Positions 50,355 to 61,500 of a stretch of 64,000 bases of DNA are shown piece after piece; position 1 is the first letter of the stretch; each line of letters begins with the position of its first letter. The stretch comes from Lineus longissimus. Its lineage: Eukaryota > Nemertea > Pilidiophora > Heteronemertea > Lineidae. The notes below the pieces were generated by a model. That model worked only from the letters and a program-made list of their open reading frames with translations, did no database searches and was not told the origin of the DNA. A program made the translations under genes and the position numbers. The stretch covers positions 14,384,001-14,448,000 of the forward strand of contig NC_088319.1 in assembly GCF_910592395.1 (NCBI RefSeq), written 5' to 3'.

Positions 50355-52506
50355 GAACAATCGAAATCTAGACACTGATGTCCACGGTGGAAAGACACTA
50401 AGGTTGCGGTAGTCTGGTCTGGTTTGAACAAAAAGTGTGTGAGTGACTGCACAGAGTAGGTACTGGTAGTTCACGAAGAATAACAACACTGACGTGACAA
50501 TGTTACATGCTAGGTTCCAACACTGAATGATGTGGCCATTTGTATCTTATAAATCATTCTGACTGACAGGAAGCTTTTTCAGACTGGTAAAATGGGAGGA
50601 GCGTTTGTTGGAAATGTGGTAGTTGAAATGGCAGGAGTGTTTTAAAATGAGAAAGGCAGATTCACGTACATTAATCGAATGATTGACGTGTGCCATTAAT
50701 TTTCATCATTAATTGAAAGTTTATGTTATGTTTTGTGGTTTCGCAAGTGCCATGTGCAAAACTATTAAAGACGATACACAAAAATCCATATATTTTCTTG
50801 ACTGTGTAGAGAGAACGTATTATAATGAGGTTTTCTTGTGAGCATCGTTTTGCAATCATCTTTTTACCTTTTTTATTTCTTTTTCAAAGCACTGTCGTGC
50901 CACGGGTTATCTTTCTGCCGACGGTGTGCGCGTTACCATGATTATATACCGGTAGCAGCATAACAAGAAAGAGCGTCCATAATTCGTTGGTATTCAAAAT
51001 CTAACCATCGTAAAACGGTGACTTAATCTAATATCACGTGGCTGTTTCTTCAAGTTATGCTTTTAGTTCAATGTTGTTGTGTGATAATCAATACTGTATC
51101 AAAGGTGCACCTTTAGTACCGGGCTTTCGGGCTACACTACGGACGCCCGTCCTTCCTCGCTTTGAGGAAAATCGGCCTAGCTTTCACGTGTTGAGAAAGT
51201 TTTGAACATTGCTGGCGAGAGACACACAGCCGACACAATTATGCGTGTCTATCCTGACATCATATGTTAAGTTTGTTACTTAAGTTTGATATCTCACCTG
51301 CGTGCAGTCTCTAACCAAGGTCACCAAAGTCCTTGGTCATAAGCCATTCAATTATGATAGTTTTTGAGTCGGTTAAAAATGCTTTTACTTGTGCCATACC
51401 ACTTTAACATATTTCAAGGGAATTCAACGTTCCATAACAAGATTGTCATCGTTGTGTTATTTGATTGTTGTAAAGACTCTTTTTTCACTTGTATAGGGTC
51501 AGTGGCGAATATTCACCGATTCCTTGCTCTGCAGCATGAATGTTGGTCTATAGACGACCAAACTTCACAAGATGAAAAAAGAACCGATCGGATGATGGGG
51601 GGATCCTTGCCTGACTGGTGACCAATGCATTTTGCACAGGGGCTGGACGTGTTGCTGCAAAGCTACTGACCTTACAATGTGAACACAGAGTGTCAAGTTG
51701 GATTGGCCACCGTGCTACCTCGTGTAGTACATGTATTGTTATTTATTTGCTCCATATTCTAGGCAGAAAAACTGTAAAGCAGCTCCGTGGATGACCGAGG
51801 TTAACCGGCTATCTGACGGATAACGACTCGGAACATTTGTAGGCCTATTTTCTGGTATGGTCCCAACCTTATTTCTTCTGCTTGGCTAAGTATTTGAGTA
51901 TGCTTGCCTGTGATGGTCTTTTTTGATCTTGATTAATTCTATCCGAATTAGGGGACCATTGGTGACAAATCTTAGTGAGCACTATCGTCTCTCCCGGTGA
52001 TAGAGCTGTAGTTTTAGAAATATGTACATGGAGAAAAGAAGTCGTAGTATGATAAAATGGCCCCAGAGAACAATTTTTGTTTCCCATACAGAGTTCTAGT
52101 ATATTATTTATGGTATTGATTGTTAATAAAGATGTAGTTTGGTCGTAATGCCAACACATGTTCGTCAGTGTAATTTTTTTCACTTTCCTCATATCAATCC
52201 TGAGCTGAGGAAATCAGATTTGGGTTCCATGTCGAAAAAGATTCAACCTGAAAACAGATCTATATACTATTTATACGCAATGTATGCCCATCATCTAAAC
52301 GACCTCGTTCTCGAAGACCCTTGACACCTGGCGGCGTTTACGAAAACACATCGTCATTTTTCAACAACCTTTGAGACACCCCCCGGTCTACAAGGATTGA
52401 AGGCGTACTCATTAAGACAACAACGTAATCGTACTACTGTCGCTCATTTTTACCACGTGTATTTTTGAGAAACTCTCATTTTGGGCATATTTATAGAAAT
52501 AACGGC
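50355..52506. other. SLC17 3' UTR and gene-free interval
   Basis: A possible poly(A) signal ATTAAA lies at 50764 and an AATAAA at about 52126. No exon of a recognisable family is found on either strand. A weak resemblance to family 1 appears at 51135-51165 (ctacactacggacgcccgtc). Confidence 0.4.
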
Positions 52507-55500
52507 ATGGGTCGATCAAAGGGGTATGTATAATGATTGCATAATTCCTGTAGATCTAGGAAATTATCATCGATCTTTGTCAGTTTGATGAAAATACTGA
52601 AATAATCGGTACGAACTTGAAGCGTGTGTCTTCAGTATGCATGTATGTATGTGTGTATGCGCGTATGTGTGTATGTACCAGTGCATCAATGCATGCAGTA
52701 CAGCAGCAGGGTTGGGGATGACTCATTTTAAGCCTACTTACACCAGTTGCCTGAGTTACAATGTAACATAGTTAAAGAGCCCTTGAGGGGTTTAAACATC
52801 AAATAAGTAGTGTACAACTTGAGTCTTGATAGTAGAGTTCCAGCAATGACCAATGTCGAGCAAGTTCTGAAAACAAACACCATTTTGATGTGTAAAGCTT
52901 CTGTTGAGACTACATTGACATTATAGATTTGGCATCCTTATCCTAATTCATGGTTTCAATAGTTTCAATTCAAATACATTTCAGGAAAAGATTGAGGCCT
53001 GCTGCCCCTGTGTATGATTCTGATGACGAACGAACCTACAAGGATGAAAAAATCCCTGATAAAGAAGATGACAGCTATTTCTATGATGATGTGGATGAGT
53101 TCCATGCAACCAGAGACAAAATTCTACTGGATAAGGGAGCAAGTTTGCCACAGCACCATGAATCATCTTCTGAGGTAGTTATATCTTAGTGTCTCAGGTT
53201 GCAGTTGGCATCTGTCACCTGACTGAAGTCGTTAACACAACATTCACAAACTTATTGTTTATTGCTGAAGATGACAGCAGCTGAAATCCTGTTTGAATTC
53301 GATTTTCAGGAAGAAATTATGGCTATTGAATCTGAGGACTCAGATGATGACGATGAGGACTTGACCGAATATGAACGCCAGCTATCTAAGTTCCGCATAC
53401 AAAAAATGGATGACGAAATGGGAAGTGACTTGGAAGGAAAGGGAGGAAATGATGGTACGAAGATTTGCCGGCTTTTCCTTGTTTTACACACATATTTAGC
53501 AGGGAAAATAGGCTGACTTTGTTGAAAGTTTGTGTAGTGCAGCAGTGAGATTTCATTTGTTCTTTCAATGACAGTTAATCCGGACACCAAAGACACCTGG
53601 TATATGGCTGCCTCTAAACAGCTCCTCCGAGACAGTTACCGTATAGCTCCTCACCCCACCCACTCCACCCCTACTTCCAACAAGTACGGCTTCATTCATG
53701 TATACTCTATTCTAAAAAAACCATTGATTTCTCTTCCAGATCTTCCAGATGATAGAGCTTGGGGGAAGGTGAAGCATAAGTTTTATGGAGCTGATGTGGA
53801 TGAGGATGATGCAGGTATGTGACTTCATTTGTACCTCTCAGTCATCTTCACTTTCGATAGTACCATCTTGTTCAATGGCTAAGCCTCAACCCATGACCTT
53901 CTGAATCGCAAGTCGGACCCTCTTCCACAGTGCCACCGCCTTACCCATAACAGACAAGTCGGAGAGTAGACATGTTACTGAACTGAACCCTCTGTATCTT
54001 CTCAATTGTAAAAGCATGTTCCATTACAGAATTAATCCTTACTATAAGTTTCCTGAACTTTATCTGTGTTTTGTTCTTCAGATTTCAGTGGTTCTGAGCC
54101 TGGTGATGCTGAACTTGAGGAAGAAGAAGTCCGAGCTATTCAGAAACGCATGGCAGAGCAGCTGGACGATCAGGACTTCGGATTAGATATCTTAAGGGTA
54201 TGGTTCGTATTTTATGCAAGGCGATCTTTAGACTTGTTAAAAAAGTTGTTGAAAAGAGATGCCCGCTGAGTCAATAATTCTATCACCTTACCTTAAATAT
54301 GTTCTAATAAGGTGAAATTTGTATATTTTTCAGCCTGTTGATGTGACATCAAAATCAGATGAAATTAAAGAAAAGGAGAAGATCAAAAAAGATTTGTCAA
54401 AACTATCCAAGAAAGAGAAACTGCAGGTACAGTATGAATGAAAATATTGACATCTGCAAGGGCAATGTGAACAACTGACTCAGTCTGGGGGCCTTGTGGT
54501 TCAATTATGGTAGTTGTACGCACATGTGTCCTCAGTAAAACTATGATGAAATATTTCTAAAATTCTCCAATTCAGTTGGCATCCAAACTTGGCAAAAATG
54601 ACTCGTTTTATGATGAAGCTTGTCGTATTATTTTGACAGTAACTTTGCTCTTACTTCAGCTGCTCAAGAAGGAATCCCCAGAGTTGCTGGACCTGATAGC
54701 TGACTACAAGTTAAGGATGATAGAGCTGAAAGACCGGCTCCTTCCTGTGCAAGAGTTGGTAAAGAATGGCATCCTACCGAAAGGAAAAGCTGCAGAATAC
54801 GTGGAGACCAAGTTCAGACTTATCCTCAGCTACTGTGTCAACATCAGCTTCTACTTGATGCTGAAGGCCAAACAGACACCCGTCCATAACCACCCAGTCA
54901 TCGGTCGGCTGGTTCAGTATAGGAATGTAAGTATGTTTTGTGTTTTCTTTATGCTGCATTGTCCAGCATTGTCCTGCATTGTACATGAAGGCAAAGATCC
55001 AAAATGGTGATGATGATGATCCCAGCAGGCTAGACAGGAAAATCCTGTTGAAGCTCCATTGAATTTTGGGCATGTGGGACACTGTGTTCCAAAATAATTC
55101 ATTGCAAACCTCTTTTGTATTGCAGCTCCTCAAACAACTTGAGCCTATCGATAACCAGCTCAGTGAGGAGATGGATCTCATCCTTGAGAAGCTCCAGAGT
55201 GGGGAAGTGATAACTATGGAGACACAGAAGGTAGACAAGAAAAAGAAGAGGGACAAGAAGAAATTGACCAAGAAGGAGAAGAGGAAGTTGTCAGAGTTGT
55301 TGGCTGATGAAGAGGGGTTGAGTGGTGATGATAAAAAGGCAAAGGTAGGTTTAGTATTCTTCTTTTAATTGGCTGTTCTGGTTACCTTGAAAAAATTCTA
55401 GAATCTTGAACTAATTTTTAAACTTGTCTCATCCAAAACGGTTTAAATCCGTTTCAACTCGCTCTTTTTGATTTGACTCTTTTACTTCTTCAGAAGAAGG

Positions 55501-56281
55501 CCAAGAAATTGGAAGGAAAGTTTGAGACAAGAGATGAGAGGGAGGCGTTGGAGTATTACGAGATGATGAAGTTGGGGCGTAAGGTGGAGGAAGAGATGTT
55601 GGAGGAAGGCCAGCCAGGCGAAAATGATGGGTGAGAAAAAAATTCTAACAAACTTCTCTCAAGAGATTGTGGCACAGTTGGCATAGAATTGTCAAGTTGC
55701 AGGAAAGAGTGAGTGAGTAACTAAAGAGATTAGGGAAACTTTCTGAGATTTGAATTCACTCCATTGAATACCGGTCAATGATTCAAGACGCTATCCCAAA
55801 AAAGGGCTTCGTCACAATCTTTAAAATGAGTTCATTTGTTTCAAGAGAAACATAAAGATTATTCATGCCTTTTTAGGGATCGACCGGCTGGCAATGAAGG
55901 GGAAGAAGGCTACGGCGATGGAGAAAATGAAGAGATGGGTAAACGTGCTATTGGTTACCAGATCGAGAAGAATAAGGGTCTGACTCCCCACAGGAAGAAA
56001 GAGCTCAGGAACCCGAGGGTTAAACACAGGATGAAATACAGAAAGGCCAAGATCAGGAGGAAGGGACAGGTAAGAAAGTGGACTGTAAACATTGACTCAT
56101 GGATAGCATCCGTTCTTGTTAGACGATATTCTCACTGTCATGATAAAGAAATGCTGATTGCTCCTCCATTAAATCTAATTCGTTGTTTCAGATACGTGAG
56201 GTGCGTACTGAGATGTCACGGTATGGTGGAGAGTTGTCTGGTATACGTGCTGGAATCAAAAGAAGTGTTCGACTCAAATAG
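52507..56281 (+). CDS. UTP3: U3 snoRNP protein UTP3/SAS10
   Basis: Nucleolar factor of the small-subunit processome, needed for 18S pre-rRNA processing. Eleven exons: 52507-52523, 52985-53174, 53310-53454, 53740-53814, 54082-54197, 54334-54426, 54660-54926, 55126-55344, 55494-55630, 55877-56069, 56192-56281, giving 513 aa in consistent phase. The 17-nt first exon (MGRSK plus a split Gly) was found by phase and matches the family start MGRS. An acidic N-terminal half is followed by the Sas10/Utp3/C1D domain (LLKKESPELLDLIADYK, YCVNISFYLMLKAKQTPVHN, HPVIGRLVQYRN). The basic C-terminal Sas10 domain has KRAIGYQIEKNKGLTPHRKK, RNPRVKHRMKYRKAKIRRKG and SGELSGIRAGIKRSVRLK. Its 3' end faces that of the EMAP-like gene. 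Confidence 0.94.
52637..52672 (+). repeat. (GTAT)n-type microsatellite in UTP3 intron 1
   Basis: Alternating atgtatgt, gtgtatgcgcgtatgt and gtgtatgt tetranucleotide repeats. It is short and imperfect. Confidence 0.6.
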
Positions 56282-58529
56282 GAGGGAAAGGTACAAACTT
56301 ACGCAGGGTTATACAACGTTTGGACTTTGTTATCGCTATTTCATAATGTTGCTGGCTGTTGGAATACAAGTATCCTGTAACTGCTGCAGGGCATAGTGTA
56401 CCAATTTGAAACTGAACCGTGAGAAATAGAGAGGTTGGGATGTGTCCTGTCTCCCAGTCCCACTCTGAGTTAAACTGGGATATTTTGGTGTATTGACGAC
56501 TGTTCAACCTCAATGCAGGGGACTTCCTAATACTGTGGAGCAGTTTGTAACTTGTCTCATATAGAAACACAAACTTGTGGTTTAACTGGCAATAGACTTT
56601 TATTAACAATCGTACAAAATTTTGTTCAGTAAAAATATAGAACTTACGATGTAAGAGTGGACTTGGAATGTAGAAAGATTTGCCTGTACAAAATGGCCAA
56701 AACTGTTACTATTCTAACCAGTACATGTAACTATGGTAAATCTTACCCTAAGGTGAAGCTTTTGTACAGACTTCTATGATTTTGATATCTGCAACTATAT
56801 CACAGTTGGAAAAAACGAAAACAGAAGAAAATCTATATCGTAAATTATAACTATTTCATACAAAATCGAATGTATTGTTAACTTATCCCATTATTGAGAT
56901 GAAAACAGCAATGAGAATATTTTCAGATGCAGTGAATTTATGGAAGGTAAATAAGTTCTTTGAAGATAGTTCTGTTCTGCGACACGTGTATTCACAGGCA
57001 AATTAACCAAATGCGGATTTCGTTTGGCTACATGCAGCAGCAGATGTTTGATTTTGTTTTGGCTGCATCCAGTTGCAGATGTTTGATTCGTTCTGGATGC
57101 ATACAGAAGAAGATTCTTTGCTGCAAAATATCTCAGAGTTCCTCATCAATTCTGATAAATAATCATAAGAACTGAAATTTATCCTGACCATATTTCATAT
57201 TTGCCTGTGTATGCACCCATTTTCACTGTACTGTAGAAACTGACAAAAAGTGTCATTTTCTATAGTTTTAAGCATGCTATAAACCAGGTATTTTGTCACT
57301 CTTCACTCAATATTGCTGGAAGTGTGACTATGATATTTTGTATTTTCAGTTAATTTGTTTGTTAATGTTTGGCTTTTATTGCTTTTATCGCAGAAATAAA
57401 CACGCAAAGCTTTTGCAGTTTTCAGTAATACAATGTCTTACTTTAATGATTCTTTGAAAGGTGACATATTTTTTGACTTGGGTGAGACCTAAACCTACTT
57501 GATAACTAATATTATGCAAAAATAAATATGTCACATACAGTAGAATTCTGGCTACTTTTTAAGTATTTATTGTATCATAGTGCCACCATCTTACCCCTAT
57601 CATCTGTTGTGTGTCGAAACTGGAAGAACTTGGAAAATCTCATTATCTGGTTGAGTATAAATACAGATTTACAATATTTTATAGATCTTGTTAGAAATCC
57701 ATCCTTACAAATCAGGTTTGTATGCCAAATAGCAAGTATGGATGATTTCTTCGTTATGTTATTTAATAATGGATTGATTAATGTGTGCATGTTTTAATAT
57801 ATTGTCAAATAGACAGGAGTTCATCAAAACATTAAGCACTATAAAAATGGTTTTAGTGATAAATAATAATAGTAATTCCACTAAGATACATTTCATGGTT
57901 TACAGCAAATATTTGGCACAATGAATTCATGGTTTTTAGCTCTTCAGTGAAACAATGTCCTTACTTTCATTTGTGTCTTAAGCATTCTTATGAACATAAA
58001 TTGATTGACCTGGTCCTGGCTCTGAAGGGCTGAAGAAATGTACTTGGTCCTATTCTCTAAGTCTAATTCTAAATTTCCAAATTTGATGATAACGTACATG
58101 TAGAAAGTAAAAAAAGGAATTATATATCACAGTAATACAATGAAAGGGTCCGCTTTGTAACCATAATGTCCATTTGCATTTCTGCCATACATTACAATGT
58201 TGGACTACACCCTGGGAAGAATTTAAAACTACCATGATGCAAAGGACATAAACCCCCATAAAAATTGATTAGTAAGTCATTTGAGTCAAGACTATGTACA
58301 TGCACAATAGCTTTATCAACAATACTATCATAATCCTGAGTCCAATCGTTATGTTGCCCATGCTAAATTGTGGAACGGAGACCTGGTTCTGACCAAAACA
58401 TCAATGTACCAGTGACTCCAAGTTGGAGTTTTACCATAAACATGGTTTAAACCAATTTCTGGACTTGTTAGTGGCAGTTTTCTTTGAGTTTGAACTGTTT
58501 TACCACCAGTGTTTTGAGTATTGTTCAGA
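56282..58529. other. Convergent 3' interval between UTP3 and the EMAP-like gene
   Basis: AT-rich DNA without a gene. A distant AATAAA lies at 57395-57400. Three imperfect ~35-bp tandem copies lie at 57026-57117, each holding ggctgcatccagttgcagat or a variant. Confidence 0.45.
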
Positions 58530-61500
58530 TCAGGTCTCAACCATTGACCATTGCATGATAGCATCGTCAGTTCCTCCCGTTGATATCAGGAAACTGTCAT
58601 CGAATGTAAAGCGGACAGATGTAACGTGAGACGTGTACGCTTTGATCGAAGTACACTCAGCCTGGAAGTGGAAGAAAATGATATGCTTTCAATATCAAGC
58701 ACAACTTAACCCATTGTCTTCAATCATATGGACATTGGCTTTCAATTACACGTTAATCCCAAATTTTTACACCGTACTGTTCTATTTGGTGTAAGTCCGT
58801 TGACTTCACTTTGACAATTATCAGCCTAGTTGTTGGCCTGGGGCTAGGGTTATAGGGATGAACTGGAGCAAAGTTGAGAGAAGGGCCCAGGAGAGGAGGA
58901 AGTGGAAAAGTCTTGTTGGCGACCTATGCTCCACTTGGAGTAACAGGGTTTAAGTCAAGTTGGGCTGGGGAGTATCGTGTCCTGGCTGTCTTACAGCATT
59001 CATAAGTGGATATACCATCACTGCAAGCTATGTACCCGTTTACTCCTGGGTGGAAAGAAGCAAGTTGGGTTAAGTGTGTACAGTTGTGGTCATTCCGGGA
59101 GTCAAACCCAGGACCTCTTGATTATGAGTCTGGCACTCTAACCACTCTGCCACTGTGCAACTATTCTTCGCCAAGATTTAACCTTACCTTGTGCACAGAG
59201 CTTGGATACTTGTAAAGCTTGATGACGCCTCTATTCTCGCCCACGCCCAACAAGTCACGGAAGGTTGAGCGACTCACACAGTTGATGTCTTCTCCCTTCT
59301 CAAGGTTGGACCAAGCACCTAAAGTGCAGTGGGCGAGGACACAAGTCTGAGAATGCCAGTCTGTGTCACAGAGTTTGCTACCGGATCTTTCTCTGGTCAT
59401 TGATTCAATGTTCCCTGTAATGAGAGCAACTTTAATTAAACTAAGTAGACTGCATTAATGTCGACATAATCTGTTCAAAAGTACATGACTGTAGGGCCTA
59501 CTGTTGTTTGGATGAGCTACCCATTCTATAAAAACTTAAGTAAAACTTACAGTATCTTAAGTCGTAATCGCCCGAGACTGACTGGAGGTACTTTCCATCA
59601 CTAGACCAGTCTAGTTGAGTAACAAAGTTACGGTGACCCTGAAAAACAAGCAATCTGTAAAAATGTTGTCTCGAGCCAAGGAAAAGGAAAAGCAGGGACT
59701 TCATAAGAACGAAGTGGACAGAATCTTGATTGGTGGAGTGATGATGATATTTGATATCTTAAGAATATCATTCGATCCGTCAGGGTGGCATTTTATGACT
59801 AATGTTAGGATAATTGTCTTACCGTGAGTATTCCGCTTTTATGCTTTCGGAGACACTGCCCCTCATCCAGAACGCCAAACACATAGACACCATGGTCGTG
59901 TGACCCAACTGCCAAGAGATTCCCGTCTGGATTAAAGGCCATGCATCCCAGCTGGTCAACGCTGACCTGAAGTGAACTGATATGCATGCCAGACATGGCG
60001 TCCATGATTATGATTCGGCCCACTGTGGTCCCAACAGCTACGAGGCTGCCCTTAGGGTCGATGGCAACACAGAGGCAGGGTTTCTGGAAATATAAAAGTT
60101 TTCTTTAAAACGCAGAGGTACCAACCCCAGACCTCAGATTGAGCCAAGCTTGACCACATGCTATGTCATGTAGTTATGTAGCTTTCATCAAAAAGCTCTG
60201 GAAATCTGAATCGCTGATGAGACCCAAGAATTGAAAGGGTAGGGACATTCAGATAACTCTCCCGTTATTAACACACATAAGACAACGTTGTTACCGAAAT
60301 TCATGCGGATACATTCAGTCATAATTGACCCTTTCCCTTGGTCTAAACATCTCTGGATCATTTTCACGGAGACCAACCTCTATATTCGTCTTCCAGATGA
60401 TCTTGTGATTCAGGGTCGACCACTTGATGACTTGCATGTCGTAGCTTGCAGTGAAGAAGGAATGTTCAAAGGGGTGGGTGGTCATCGCCCAGAGCTCGTC
60501 ACTGTGACCCTACACAATTGGAAGAGAAAGAATATATGCTGGTATATAATGGTTTGACATTTTTATGAATCGGATTGGGTTTTGCTGCAATGCCAGTCCA
60601 AAGCCATCCTGGTATAACCAGTGGTTATCAATATACTCCGCCTCTCGATATTTTTCTTTGTATATGACGAAGGAGCAAAAAAAAGCCGGATCTCAGGATG
60701 GTCCAAAGCGCGAATTGCTAACCAGCACTGCCGTTGGTCAGCCTTTTCAGGGATCAGAAAGTTATGATTGTGAAAAAGCCAAGAATCAAGCCAGGCTTAA
60801 ACTTAGACTTATCAATTACGTCCGGCATAACTCTACAGTACCCACCTGTATGAGCGGTGTGAACTTCTCCTGCAAGGAGCCTTCGAGAATGATGTTTTTG
60901 GTTGTTCCGATGTAGATCTGACCATCAGCACCTTCGAAATGTTGGGCCACGATAGAACGGACGGAACCCTGAGTGTCTGGAATCTATGAAATGAAACTGA
61001 TTTCAATTAAAGTCTTAAGTCTGTAGAGAGACGAAAGTCGCAGTGGCCCTGAGAGGCCCAGCTTACACTCCGGACGCAGTAGTGGACCGGCCTCGTTCTT
61101 TCGCCTGTGTAGAGGACGAAGAGACGATCTAGATGACGAAATGGACTGGAGTCTGGTCTAGATGAGTATACATAGGGTAACACACAAACCCTTGGTTAGA
61201 CCGGCCTGGCCCGTCCCACTGCAAGAGGTAGCGGATCGGTACGAGCCTATTTCAATGGGCAATAACATTGGTGTACTGTAAAATGAGTGTGTACGTACGA
61301 GTCTCTCCTTGAGCACCTTGTAGCCGTTATTACCGTCCCAGGCCTTCACCTCCGCTCCACCCCCTGTCAGGAGGGTACCATCTGGCATCACAGTCAGACA
61401 TAGCACCGTTTTCTGAAAGGAAACGAGTTAAATCATTGTATCAGTTGCATTCTGAGGTATTTTCTCAACACCATTATTCGGCTCATCGTCTGATCACTGC

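Noticed and set aside
49867-50412. 181-codon open frame over the last SLC17 exon
   Set aside because: It is in a different frame from the conserved transporter tail and begins in the intron; a shadow frame.
51121-51180. Possible further family-1 copy
   Set aside because: Only a short stretch (ctacactacggacgcccgtc) resembles the consensus; the second half is missing.
54774-55271. 165-codon minus-strand open frame
   Set aside because: Antisense shadow of the UTP3 exons at 54660-54926 and 55126-55344.
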